A DNA stretch of 64,000 bases, from NCBI GenBank assembly GCA_013397795.1, contig VZTJ01003855.1:1393824-1457823 (forward strand), read 5' to 3'. Positions 1 through 12,633 of this stretch are shown in pieces. Below the pieces are notes generated by a model. It made no database searches. It was not told the DNA's origin and saw only the letters and a list, made by a program, of their open reading frames with translations. Position numbers and translations under genes: made by a program. Numbering within the stretch: the first letter of the stretch is position 1; every line of letters begins with the position of its first letter. The stretch comes from Orthonyx spaldingii (lineage: Eukaryota; Chordata; Aves; Passeriformes; Orthonychidae).

Positions 1-1292
1 TTTCCAAGCTAACAAGTTGTGTAATGAGGAATGTGTATGCTCTTTGTGAATTGGTATCTCTCAGAGGGTACTGTAAATAATGTTAATATGAATAACGTAG
101 ATAATATTTTACTGGTTGCTAAGGGAACCAGACTCACTGGATTTCTTTTTTGTTGTTACGGTGAAAATCTGTGTGTATTTTAGAATGCTCTGGACAACTG
201 AGCATGCAGCTTTCACATGACTTTTTCTCTGCAGATCAGCCAGAGAGCTTGTTAGAAAAATACATTATTTTTGGATTTCTAGATACAGTCATTGGCAAAT
301 CTTGAACTTTTGGGTCCTTATTAAATTCCTTCACCCCTAAGACACCATGATAATAACTTCATATAATTTGGAAAGAGGTAAATAATAGATTTTGCTTTGA
401 CTTGTATGGCAGTTTTGAAGTACTTAATGAAGAGATCCAACTTAATCAATTATGTGAGAGTATCCTGGAGCAGTTCAGCAATGCCTGCTCCTTCTGGCAG
501 GTGTGTGAGTGGCCACTGTGCTCGGAATTCAGGCAGGATACCCACAGGAATCACAGTCCTTGTCACTGCACATGGCATTGGTGCAGGCTGGCTCTTCTTG
601 CTGAAAACTTGCCATATTTCATCCATACAAACATTTTTTCATGGCTTCTGTGTGCTTCTAAGAAGGAACAGTATGCTGGGAAATAATTATTACTTTCAGA
701 CAAATTTCCATGAAGGCAACTGCTCTGAGCATCTGTGTTGCCTCTGACTGGAGTGTAGCTGTGCATTAGTGGGGAATCAGAAGCCTCTCCCATCAAACTG
801 GCTTTTCATGGCACTTCTCTTTCAGTCTCCTGCTTGAAGTTTCTTTTTAGTATTGGGAGTTGGTCTTCTGTTGCTGCAAAAAAAGAGAAAATCTCTCTCT
901 AGCACGAAAAAGATTTCCTGTCTCCTTCCCGCTGGTGCTGTGCCATACAGAGTCTTCTGTGGCTGAACAGACTGTTCTTGATACTGTAACTTGGCCCAGT
1001 TTCCTGCAAGAAAAAGAGAATTGTCTGTGGCTTGATATGGTGAATCTTGAAATTTGAGAGAGAGCACAGTTGCAAAAAAATTCCTGTAGCTGCCATGTCC
1101 AGTACAGGAAACTCAGTGCACATCATGTGAGACTCCCAGATCCTCCTGGTACCTGTCACTGGGAAGTTTCTGCTCTTCAGTTCCTGCGTTTTCCTCCCTG
1201 TACGCACTGCAGCAACACATTCTGTACAACCTGCCTTTGGCCCAGAAGGTATCAGCTGCACAGGAATTACTGACAGAGATATGAGCTCTTTT

Positions 1293-1332
1293 TAAAAAAA
1301 CAACAAAAAACCAAACCAAAACAACAAACCCA
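1293..1332. repeat. A/C-rich low-complexity tract
   Basis: A run of A with interspersed CAA and CCAAA units gives about 40 bases made almost entirely of A and C. It could be a decayed poly(A) tail of a retroposon on the + strand, but the DNA before it matches no element I recognise. Confidence 0.6.
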
Positions 1333-2149
1333 GCACTGTGACCAGAGGCAGGGATTACTGAGGGCCTGGGTTATGCAGCTGCTGCCTTTCAATGTGCAGG
1401 TTGGCTGGTTCAGCTGCACAATATATTATGGATCATTTCATTACACTCAAGTACATCTCCAGTATACAGTTCGTGTTGGGAAGTAGCTTTTTATTAAAGG
1501 ATTCAGGTGTTGGCATTGTGAAGCACTGAAATTTTATTATTTGGATTCTGAGAGGTCTGGGGATGTTTACCAGCCAGATCATGGACTCCAACCAGACATT
1601 TGTCTGCACAAAGATTTCTTCTGGTGTTCTCAGTGCAATCCATAATGGGATTTGGCCTGTCAGTTCAGCTCCTGACACACAGATGCCCACATTACAGAGC
1701 CAGCAGCGTTCTTAATATCAATTGGATGTCTTGTTAGTGCTCATAGCTGCTGGGGATGGAAAATCACCCTGTGAAGACTATGCTTCATTTACAACTCATC
1801 ATCATTAATTTTCAGAGAGTAGAAAGGTTCTTCTGGCTAAAATATAGCACTTGAGTTTCAGGTTCTCTCACTCTAGAGCTTGATTTCTGTTTCTTTGGGT
1901 AAGTCCCTTGCCTCTCTGCTTTTTGAGGTTTTTTTTGGACTCTGAGAAATGACAGCTGCTTGCTGAAACTCATGTTCTCAGGTTTCTTTGGAACTGGAGT
2001 TAGGCTGAGACTGGAGACACCTCAGCTTTCTCCTCAGCTCTCCCATCTGCAAGCCCAGGCCACGTGGATAGCAGGGGTACCGTGTGTGAGGTCATTTGCC
2101 TTAGGAGTTTTCAGGATGGAACAAACTGTTTTAAACACATCCACCTGTC

Positions 2150-2179
2150 ATGCACATTCCATTAATGCACATTCCATAA
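2150..2179. repeat. 15-bp tandem duplication
   Basis: The unit ATGCACATTCCATTA is followed directly by a second copy differing at one base. It is a small local duplication with no apparent function. Confidence 0.8.
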
Positions 2180-5100
2180 CCCAAAGGACAGCAAGGTCGC
2201 TGTTTTGCCGGGTTCCCTTGCAGGTGACATCCAAACCTTTTATGTAACCTGTGCAAAACCAAAGCAACCCCAGCAAGAGAGGCCCTGCAGCTGTTCAGGT
2301 GTTAAAACAATGCTCACAGTCACTCCTACAACCCTTCATGGAGGCTTCCACCTCAGTGGAGAAATTTAACTCTGCCTCGTAGCAGGAATCTCATCATGGT
2401 TATTTTAGAAAAGGATATTTGAGTTCCTGGGCCTATATTCTTGGGTATTTGGGGTACATCCACCAGTGTGAATCCATTTGTTCTCTTCTTCTGTTCATGA
2501 TCCAAGGAATATATGGGAGAAGCAGTAGGTAGAAGCAAGGATATGGCTTCTTGATCATTGTTAAACTTGGGTGGAAATCCATGGTATTTAGGCAGGTTAA
2601 CGGAGGGGAAATAATCTTTGACAAAGCTGCTTTTCCTCTTCCCTTTCTTGTTCCAATATTTTCTCCTGAAAACTCTTCTACTTGCTTTTACCCTCTTTTT
2701 GTGTATGTGAGTGTAGAGAAATGAAATAGCTGTAATGATATGTGTTAAAAAATCTGCTTTATAAATCCATTTGTTCATGTTCATCTTCCATTCACATAAC
2801 TCCCAGACTCAGTGCTAGTGGGCTGTTCTGCACTTTAGCCAGATTCTTGTACTCTTTCTACTCAGTTTTTTTCCCCAATCCCTCATTTTATTTCATTCTG
2901 TATGCTCTCTGAACGCAACTTTGGGAGCTAACGAATTAATATTTGAGCTGTTTAGCAGTCAGGTCTACTGCAGCCCTTCTATCTCCGTCCCTAAAATATC
3001 CCGAAACACTTTATGTGTGGAATAAACAGCCTTTGCAGTCCAGGACTTCAAAGTTGAGTGCTCTGCTACTTTACTGAATGCAGTAAATTTTAAGATAGAT
3101 TGTAATCCCATTGGCTTTTAGAATGCCTAACAACTTTTAGAAACTACAAATCATTACATAAATGGAATAGAACAGCAGTGTACTGAACGTGCAGGCATTT
3201 TATTGTGCAACCATTTCAGTGTGCAAGGAATTTATATGTCTGTGTAATTCTGCTATAAATACACATCTGCCAAATATTCTTTAACTTAATGTGGTACACA
3301 GAACTTTACCATATTAATTCCTTTCATCCTTGTAACAATCATGGTTTAATATGGGCTGATTGAAGTTGCACAGTCCGTAGCAAAAGATTCATTGGCTTCT
3401 CTAAAAGCCTCTCATAGCAGCCTATACTGAAGCATATATTAAAAGTAAAGAAAGATTTTGTGTAGGAATAAATCTGGCATGCCAATAAGAGCTTGAAAGG
3501 CAGCAATAAGATTGCATCTTAGTTTAGAGGCTTGCTTGGTACTGATGGAAATTCGTAAATTTGTCACATAGTGGAGAGGATCCCGTGTGCTCCTAATGAG
3601 GTAAATGCTTTGTAGTCCAGATAAAATCTGGATTTCAGCTGAGCTTGGCCAAGGTGCATCATGTGCAGGTGTTGTTACCTGCCTGCAGAAGGACTGAGTC
3701 TTCCTTGAGTCTGTCTTTGGTGTGGAAGTCCAGGTAAATGGCAAAGACTGAGTCACTGCTCCCATGGACCTGCCCTGTGTGGAGTGTCCAGGCTCCACGG
3801 TGTACAGTGGATCACAGTTTCTGAATTACGATTTCAGTCACACCTTTATGTTTTCAGGATAACCCATGAGCAGCCTGTGGTAAAATAAACCCACTGAGAT
3901 GCCAGGTGAATACTCTGAGCTGAGACTCAGAACCACCCTGCTAGACTCCAGTTACCTGGCTGGGCTCACAGATTGCTTGGAATCAGATTTTTGTGTTTTA
4001 ATGTGGGAAACTCTCAGTTGTGCTGAGCTATAATGAAGTTTAAGAGGCTGAAATCCAAACTTTGTTCTTTCTGAGCTATGGTGTGGTTTCTGAGTGGTGT
4101 CACGTTTCAGAGCATTGGACCAGTCAGTTGTGTACAGCCAGCTATGAACTGAAATAGTTGCAAATATCACTCGTGTAATTGTGGTTATTCAATGTGTGCA
4201 TTTCTGTCCAGAGCCAAATGTCATTTCAAGACACAAAGCTTGTTTCCATGAGAGCTAGGAAAGAAATTAGTGTAATACTCCCAAGAAAAGTGGAAAAGGG
4301 CATAGTAGGTGAGCAGTTCCAATTTTACCTTTTTCTTCAGTGAATAAAATATCCAAATCTTGAAAATTTGAGGCCACTAATATATACTTCTTCTGTTGAT
4401 TTGCAGACATTACTGTGGATATTTTTTTTTAATGTGTGTGCCTGGGAACCATTTCAATCCCCTTTTTTTCAACATTATCAGCAGCTGCAGTCTCTGCAGT
4501 GTGACAAGGTGCATGGCAGCTCCTGTCAGATGCTTCCTGCACACAAAATGTCACTCTTTATCAACCCCTAATAATCCAAACTGGCTCTCCATCTTGGCAG
4601 CCTTGCAGGCTCTTCACACAATGCTCAGCTTTGGGCAACATTAACAAACTTCTGCAAACCTTTGTTGTGACCTTCACTCCTTGAAGTTAATTTAAATTAA
4701 ACACTGAGTTTAGTCACTCAGGCTGATCTTGTAATCATAGTTACGCATTTTTGTCATGGTTATGTATTTTTATTTTATACATTTAAGCATAAACATGTTG
4801 AAGTGTGTCTCTTGTGAGCTGAAAAATATGTGCATTTGTTTTCAAGTTAAAGTTCTTTGTTGCTGCTGCTGAAATAACAAGTTGGGTCATATTGTAAATT
4901 CCACCTCTGGGGATTGGTGAAGTGTTCTGGGAGGTCACCAGTTCAATCCTTCCTGCAGCAGTACTCACACACAGGTATTTCTGCCCATCCTGGCCGAGAA
5001 TTTAATGAGCCTGGAACTTTTCTATACATTTTTCTGCTCTGCCTTACAGATGGGCCCTGGGTTATGCTGAAGGACAGAGAAGAGCAGAATGAGGATCCTG

Positions 5101-7844
5101 AAATTGCACTGGTTCTGCTGATCAGTGGAGAATTTCAGTTTTCGCTCTTTCTCATGCCTTCCATGGCATCTTAAGGAAAATGTGCCTCTTCTGCTCCTCA
5201 TCCATCACACAATTATTCAAACTGTTGAAGCAGGTAGTTCTGCTGCTCCTATTTGTACTGCTGATTTAGCTTGTTACTCAGCTCCTCCGTGCCTGACAGC
5301 TCTCCCCTGTAAAATGTGTATTTTAAGACTGCTTACATGAATAAACTGGCTTTAAAATTCAGGGTTGGGTGATAGTACTATGAAAAGCCAACTCGGTACA
5401 AACACTGCATACAAAATCTTTAGAAGGAAGTAGCAGATTATTTGGACAAGATTATGCAAGTGCCAATTACGTGCCTCACAAAATATGAGTAAAAAATCGT
5501 CCCTAAAACTTCCTGCAGATTTGGGATGAAACTTAGACCTCCAGAGTGCATTTCAGCAGAGTGAGAAGCATATGGTATTGAAGGATATTAAATTCTTGGA
5601 AGAACTGAGTGCAGCTTGGGATGGGGGTGGTATTTTGGTTTTAAATGAATTCCAGTCTAAAAAGATAATGGCATAAGAGAGAAAAAAATGGATTTTCTTG
5701 TGTCCAGATGAAATGTCATGTGTCTTAATTTGCACTTGCTACCTCTCATTCTTTCGGTGGCAAAGAGATTATGAATTAACAGACTTTTAGAACTGATACC
5801 CTCCTTGTTTGTTTTAAACCAGGTGTGTCTCTTTCAGGATTTTAATCTAAGCTTTTAGGAAAAATCATGGTATTTTAAGAACAGGAGATCAAACATTCTA
5901 GGTAGAAACCTTCTAATTCTTTCAATCTCTTGTGGTTAAGACCTTGTTTTGTGGATTTACACCTAATTTCTCTATATTTAAGAAGAGGATAATAAATAAT
6001 AAACCTTTTCCTTATTTTGTGAGCATCCTCAGTCTGTTCACAGGAGAGAGGTCCTACACCAGTAAAAATGTTGGGTTTTTTATGAAATGCTAACTGATGC
6101 CTTTGGGCACATTTCCTGCTTTTACACAATGCACCAATGGATGCTTAAAATAAACTTTTCAAGCAGTCACTGATTGGCTGTGTTTTTCTGAAAATGTTGC
6201 TTTCTTAGCAGATTAATTGACTTGACAAAATATATCTCCTGAAGCACCAGTCCTTAATGCTTCCAGTAAATATCTTGAGCCTCCTTTTTAGTGGAAGCTA
6301 TTTTGTGTCTGGAAGATTCTGTATAAATGAGGTGACAAAGAGTCACTACAGATAAGATGTGCTTTTGTGCTTCTGCTTTGTGTGAGGAACTTCAGCTTCG
6401 CTCAGGCTCGGAGGGGGCAGGTGATTTGTCTTCCACCCTTGTGGTGTTCTTGAGCCACATTTGCTACCTCCTTTGAAGAGCTAAAATTTTTCTAGTGTGT
6501 ACATTGACCTGGGAGAGCTTGCTTTCTTTCCCTTCTGAGGAACAGAGAATATTAAGAGTGAGAGTGTCATCTAAATGAGAGATAGATGGCTGTGTAAACG
6601 TTAACTGCATTAAATGTGCTGCTGGGATATAAACACTTCACTTAAATCAATAAGTTGTAATTACAGAGGTCAGTAGGTCTCAGTTCTTCTTTTGACCCTA
6701 AGAAAGCCCTTTCCTACCAGTACAAAAGAAAAATCAGCTGAGCAAATTCAAACCTGTGATATGTTCCTTTCTGCCTGCTCAACAGCATATAAAAATGAAA
6801 ATATAAATGTATCTCTTGCCTTCTTTATGTAGATCTAAAGGGTATATTTCACTTTAAATAATGTCTGGCTCATCTAGTCTATCACATATGAGTAAATTTT
6901 TTTACTATGTAGAGCATATGTTTCTTCTGTCTGCAAAAAGTTCTGTGGGTTTTCATTCCTTCCCATTTTCCCAGCTTTAAGCTGCCCCCAGTCATAGGAA
7001 AGCAGAGGTTGTACAAAGTGACTTTGCAGGGTTTGTCTGCTGTAGTAGCTATGAGCCTCACACTTCCCCTCCCAGCCTCTCAGCTTTCACAGTTTACCTG
7101 TGAGGTTCAGGATTCCTCAGACATGGAAATGTCAGTGACAGTTTGGCTTAGTGTCAGTGCTGGGGATCCTAGACTGGAGCTGTCAAACAGACTACAGTGC
7201 AAAAGGAAATGGAATTATTATTCCTCCACTTAAGATGGCAGATCATAGATATTTGCCTGTGTCTGGAACTCTTTGTATCAAAATATGGGCCTCACCCACG
7301 TCTAAATATTTCACACACAAGTCCTTGAACACTCTTGTAGAACTGCACTTGACCTGAATTCCTGCCAGGGGAATTTGCCCCACTGAGCTCCTGATAACCC
7401 AGCTCAGTCCCAGATGGAAATGAAGCCACTGTAGGGCTGTCACTGCTCCAGTGTGAATGTTCTGGAATACCAGAGGGTTTCAGAGACCAAACGGTGAGGG
7501 AGGCAGGGTAAGGAGCTCCCACACACACAGATTTAGCAGAACAGTGCAGAAGCCCAAGCACATGGTGGGAGGTCAGTTCTTACCTTTCTGTTCCTGGGTT
7601 TGGGGTTTTTTTGGTGGAAGGTAGCACTGGGTGGGCTCTCTTGTCTCCTGCATGTGCTGAACAGCACGGCTGCTGGGGAGCCGAGGGCGAGCACAGGGCA
7701 CCGCTCCTCTGCCTGGTCCCTGGCGCCTGTTCCTTCTCCCAGCAGCATTGCCAGGAGCTGTTCCACCTCCCTCAGCTTCGATATCACCTGATCATCCCAG
7801 CATCATTCATCACACCAGTGCTTTCCTGGGACTGCACCTTCACA

Positions 7845-7974
7845 GACTGGTCCCTTCCAACCCTGAGACTGTTCCCTTCCAACCCTGAGACTGGTCCCTT
7901 CCAAACCTGAGACTGTTCCCTTCCAGACCTGAGACTGGTCCCTTCCAAACCTGAGACTGGTCCCTTCCAAGCCT
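7845..7974. repeat. 22-bp minisatellite, about 6 copies
   Basis: Six successive copies of a 22-bp unit are present, each starting GACTG and carrying the core GGTCCCTTCCAA or GTTCCCTTCCAA. Copies differ by one to three bases and the last is cut short. The core resembles the GGTCCCTTCCAACCC segment near the 3' end of avian CR1 elements, so the array may have grown from a CR1 fragment; that origin is an inference. The unit is not a multiple of three, yet a frame stays open across it on each strand. Confidence 0.92.
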
Positions 7975-9329
7975 CACCACCAGTCAGTGCTTCCACAGGA
8001 GCTGTGAAGGACAGCCCCAATGGGCCAGGGCAGAGCCCAGCCCTTCTGGAAGGAATCCCTGCTCTGCAATAACTCGCACCCTTGGCCAACAAGACGTGAA
8101 TCCATTCAGGGTGAGAGTTCTCGCTGTGTCACCCCGAAAGCGTTGTCGTTGTCATTCCCCTCCTCAGGGGGACACAAACTGATTGGCAAGAAACAAGAGC
8201 TGGGGGAAGAAGTAATGCTCAGGAATTCAGTCTTGTAGGTGCATTGGCTTTTCAGCCTCTGAAATCCCAGCGTCTGCTCCAACTGCTGATCCCGGTGACG
8301 GCGCCTGCCTCTGCCCCGTTCCTGTGTGCACTCCCTTTGTGCAACACTGTGCATTTCAGAGCCTTGCACATTTCCTCTCTTTATTACATTAATTCCTGAG
8401 GGCAAAAAATGTTCTGCTGCCCATCGAACTGGGTCACTCTTAGACTGATGCTGACTAGCAGAGCCTGGTGTTCAGTGAGAGATGATGGGATTCTGAAACG
8501 ATGACAGAGGCATGTGCCAGATAATGATGGCACCTCTCTCCAGCACATTTTTATCCCACAACTTAGTTTTGAAAATACTGTTTTTAACATGGTTTCCTCT
8601 ATGAGAAGAAAGTTGCTCTCAAACATCTTGTAGTGCGTGGCGGGCAGATGATTACAAAATTGATTTGTGCCTAATGGACTTGGGCTTCCTGCAGTTTTTC
8701 TGTTAGCTTCTTCCACTTCAGCACCATATTCCATATTTTCTGAGCTCTCCTGAAGAGTTAATAAGCTCATCCATTTCCTCCCAACTCCAACTGCCCCATC
8801 TTCCACAGCCTTTTCAAACCTTTCCCATGTTCTAGCTGAAAAAGAAATAACAAGCACCAAAATTAATTCTGGTTAATTATTTGTTGGTTGGTTGAAGAGG
8901 GAACTATGGAGCTGACACGGAAGCCTTTGCTGTAGGAAGATGCACTAATTTGGATATTATACCTCTATCACTCTGCTAATTCCCTGCCCCCCAGCCCCAC
9001 CCCTCCCAGGCAGGAATTCAGTGTCTGCGAAGTTGCTGTGCTTTTGTTGTAGTGGTTGTAATTGGTCAATCAGCTCCAAAGGTACCAGGTATGACTGACA
9101 TCCAGCAGCGTGCTGGGTGCTTAAACTGCCAATTTGCACTTCACGGTGCGACTGTGGCAGCTGTCTTTCCTTAAAAAAGGAGGGAAGAATATTTAAAATG
9201 CCCTTGTAACAACAGCTAGAGACAGTGCCTGGTGAATAGTGAGGGATATTTTTGTCGTGTCTCTATAAATCTTTACTCTGTTGGGCTGCAGGTCTGCCCC
9301 AGACAGCAGGGCATGGGGAGGTGGGCACT
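7975..9329. other. Non-coding DNA with a 158-codon minus-strand frame of doubtful meaning
   Basis: No known gene is recognised here. The minus strand has an open frame over 8384-8860 that runs past a good splice-acceptor-like sequence (pyrimidine tract then CAG, exon side beginning at 8835). The peptide matches no family I know and frames of this length are expected by chance in 64 kb. The region around 8000-8340 is GC-richer than its surroundings. Confidence 0.6.
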
Positions 9330-9845
9330 TGTGATGTTATTATCTCATTAACAGTTCACCCTGGGCATGGTTTGAATGTTGTGAATGGAACCGAAGGATG
9401 CAGAGAGCAGCTGAAATTATCACCCTCCTGAAATGTGACAGACGCAGAAGTAAAAATGGGCTTCAGCCGAGTGTTGGAAACTTTGTGCTAAAGAACAAAA
9501 GCTGATGAGCTGCTATTACTGAAGTGCTTATCTTTTTGCAGCCTCGGTCCATGTATGTAGTGCTGGCTTACACATTTAATCTTCTTTCTGAACTGCTGGT
9601 TGCCCGCTGAAGGAGTTAGAACCAACGTAATGTACAGCGCCACCGAAGTCAATCTTGATTAGAAAGCTTAATTATGGATTTGTCTGGATAGACAGTTAAA
9701 GGGTTTACCATGTCCACTACCTTAGCAAAATAATTTCTGTTGGCTTTTAATTTGCATGAAGCCACACATTTTGGACAATTAATAACTGAATAATTATTGG
9801 ATAATAACAACATAAAGAAAATAATTCACATTTTCCAACTCCCCT
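9330..9845. promoter_or_regulatory. Candidate conserved enhancer-like block
   Basis: The block is dense in motifs typical of developmental enhancers. It has several homeodomain-type TAATTA/ATAATTATT sites, a POU-type TAATTTGCAT ending at 9757, and an AACAAAAG site of SOX or TCF type. It also carries a possible REST bipartite site at 9615-9641. It lacks simple repeats and recognisable transposon sequence. The call rests on motif texture alone, with no alignment to show conservation. Confidence 0.35.
9615..9641 (+). promoter_or_regulatory. Possible REST/NRSF site with expanded half-site spacing
   Basis: The right half GTACAGCGCC (9632-9641) matches the RE1 right half GGACAGCGCC at 9 of 10 bases. 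The left half GTTAGAACC (9615-9623) matches TTYAGCACC at 7 of 9. The halves are separated by 8 bases instead of the canonical 2, which falls in the range known for non-canonical, widely spaced REST sites. The left-half mismatches make this tentative. Confidence 0.3.
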
Positions 9846-12401
9846 GACAGTCTGTGTTAGAGAATTTCTTCCTAGAGCTTAAGACGGAGTCCAGCTGTTG
9901 ATATTCCCTGTATTAATGCTTCCCTTTGCCTGTCTGACTCTTGTGCTGGCAGGTGGCACATTCTTGCCACATTCCATATGCAACTTCCAGGTGTCTTCTT
10001 CCAAATGCAGTGGCAGAGGTGCTGGAGCTGTCTTTAGAGTTCCCCAGCTGCTTTATCCCCTTCAGAAAATAAATGGCAGAGATAAGTGGGTGTGGGTGAG
10101 TGTCAAAAATCCAAAAAAAGGCCTCATGAAATTTTAATTGGGATGTCCAATCTTTGCACACATTTAGATTGTTCTTGTATCACTGTGGGTTATATACACA
10201 ATTTCTGCTGTCTTTAGCTCCTTTAGAGAAATTCACTTTCTTAGCTGCTGAAGAAATATGTTGAGGAAACAGAACTTTTACTTTTTTAAAAATTTCTTGT
10301 TGAGTGCCTTTTTCCTTCTACTCTTCCCAGTTTATCCATTTCCGTAGGTTACAGGAAGAGCACTCTGAAAGGATTGATAATCAGTCTAATGTGAAACAAA
10401 GTATTTGGAAGATAGAAATAGTGAGACTGAGAAAACTACTCAAAGTTGTGAGCTTGTAAATATTTTAAAGTGATCTTATGTAAAATTCATCCAAAACATG
10501 ATTATTATTCTTCTTTTCCATATTACTTCACATCTTCCTAAATCACAGCCTCTCTTTCCCTTCCCTTGCGAAAAAAAAAAAAGTAAATGAAGTACTGTAT
10601 TTATGCAGTTTCAGTTCTGAAAATGCAGGGTGGTATTTACAGCCATAGAGCCGTGTCAGTTTTCAGTCACAGTTTCATACTTTGACGTTCCTTTTCAGGC
10701 TGAAATAATGGCAGGAATAAATGATTCCATTGAGGTGTCTCTGGCTGGATCCGCACATGAAGAGCTGTTAAATGCCAGGGAGCTGTGCTTTAATGCAGGG
10801 GTGGGGTTGCACCCTGGCACTCCTGGAGCAGCTCTCCTGCACCCGGCTCGCTGCATTTCCAGCTCTCTGCCCAGGGGATGTGGGCGTGGAGCTGCTGCTC
10901 CCCGCTTTTCTGAGGGCTGTTTGTATCTTGGAGTGAGAGTTGATTGAGCCTGGATTACTCACTTAAAACTAAGGCTCCTGAGGTGATAGAGAAGATTTCT
11001 AAAATGACAAGAAACTCCTTTTCACCAAATTTACAAAACAGGTGAAATTAAAAAACCCACATGCCCTGTTGCCATTTGAGGTCCAAGAGACACCTGATTC
11101 CTCCTTTGTGGATTTGCTTTTGAAAAGTGATGTGTGCTAAAATAGCTGTAAATTGAGGAACATGGAGTACTTGCTCAGTATATAATCTAAGTCCATTTCC
11201 ATTAAAATAAGAAAAATAATTATAAGTTCTTTTCTTGTTCTGTTATTTGCACAGCATTGCAGCATCGTCCAATTTAATATTCTTTGTTGTCACAAACAGT
11301 GTGGAGCTGTTTACCACACAGAGTCTGCTCCATGGCCACCACTGTCCCCATCCACAGAGAGCAGAGACATTTCACCTTAATGTCGATGTCACAACTTGGT
11401 CCCTACCAGAAATGTGTTGGTTTCCATGGTAGCTAATTATTTAACCGAGAAAGGGAAGAGAAGAAGCAGCAGGTTTTGGTAATACAACTGAAAAATAAGA
11501 TCAGGTCATAAAAGTGATTACAAAAGCTGTGAAACTTTGTGATGTTCTTTTAAGACCTGCAAATACGACACATGATCAGTAGAATTCTGTGTAAGTGCAT
11601 GTGCTGAATAACCTGGTAACAGCTCTGTGTTGATCTTTTCTCCACTCTGTTACAAACTCTCTTCTTTCAAAGTCTCTGTGTTCTCCCAGTGGATCCATGG
11701 CCATGATCCCCTGCGACACTGGAAGTCCCCTGTCCTCCCTATGGCCATGGAGAGGACACAGGACTGCCACCGCCCCTGCTCTGGCCACCTTTGCGTGGTG
11801 CTGTTTGTGCTGAGCCCTTTTCTCTGGGAACCTTTACTGCTGCTTTCTGTGCTTGGGCCACTCTGACATTCACATCCCCTCTCTCAGCAGTGTCCCAGGT
11901 ATTCCCACTGCCCCTTGTCTGTAATTCCCCCGAGCTCTGCCCCAGCCCTGCGGTTCTGTCTGGTTTCTGAGATGATTGCAGCTCTCAGGACTCACGGCCC
12001 TGGTGACCCCACTGAGCAGGCACTGGCAGAATTCTTTTTACTCACCTTTGCCAGAGAAATGCTTTGCAACAGATGCTCCCTTTGTGGGACGAGCAGGTCA
12101 CCTGGATGCTTTCATGGTGGAGGTCCAGTGATCTGTGAAGGGGGGTCACCTTCAAAGTGCTGCTGAACTTTGGGCAAGGTTTATGTGCCCTGTGTGTGTC
12201 ACAGCGAGGGCACAGACACGGGCTCTGCCTGAACAGAGCTCTGCTCCTCTGTCACTGCTCTTCTCTCAGCTCTCCTGAGCCCCCTTAGGGTTTTTCCCCA
12301 TCTCCTTCAGAGGAGAAATGGAAATGCACTGGACAAAGAAAGAGGGAACAAAAGTGTGTCTTGTTTGCATGCAGAACTTTGAAGTCCCGTGGCTTCCCAC
12401 T
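9846..12401. other. Non-coding DNA, no gene recognised
   Basis: Frames here are short and unrelated to known proteins. A run of 13 A lies near 10569. GC content rises around 10,780-10,920 and 11,690-12,300, where overlapping frames occur on both strands as expected from composition. A pyrimidine-rich acceptor-like sequence ends near 10,699, but no matching donor or known exon follows. Confidence 0.65.
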
Positions 12402-12633
12402 GCCAGAGGGCAGGGATGGATGGGGTATTGGGCAGGAATTGTTCCCTGGGAGGCCCTGGCACAGGGTGCCCAGAGAAGCTGTGGCTGCCCCTGGATCCCT
12501 GGCAGTGCCCAAGGCCAGGTTGGACATTGGGGCTGGGAACACCCTGTGACAGTGGGAGGTGTCCCTGCCATGGCAGGGGTGGAATGAGCTGATCTTTAAG
12601 GTCCCTGCCAACCCAAACCCTTCCACAGCTCTG
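12402..12633 (+). mobile_element. CR1 LINE, 5'-truncated 3' end (songbird type)
   Basis: The sequence follows the avian CR1 3' region in order. It has an opening CCAGAGGGCAGGGATGGATG block, CCTGGCACAGGGTGCCCAGA, AAGCTGTGGCTGCCCCTGGA, then AGGTGTCCCTGCCATGGCAG, and finally GATCTTTAAGGTCCCTGCCA leading to CCAACCCAAACC. These are diagnostic of Chicken Repeat 1 non-LTR retrotransposons, and the opening block is the form I associate with passerine copies. Only about 230 bp remain, so no reverse-transcriptase frame is present and the copy is dead. The terminal short-repeat tail is degenerate, so the right edge is approximate. Confidence 0.93.

Larger units (their letters stand above)
1..7844. other. 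Non-coding DNA, no gene recognised
   Basis: This AT-rich stretch holds only short open frames (at most 143 codons) with no recognisable protein family on either strand. Visible structure is limited to an A/C-rich low-complexity run near 1293-1332, a 15-bp tandem pair near 2150-2179 and a 14-bp AT palindrome at 4687-4700. I see no convincing exon with paired splice sites. It reads as intergenic or intronic vertebrate DNA. Confidence 0.7.

Noticed and set aside
8717..8725. Perfect RE1 left half TTCAGCACC
   Set aside because: No right half follows at canonical or expanded spacing; a lone 9-mer is expected by chance.
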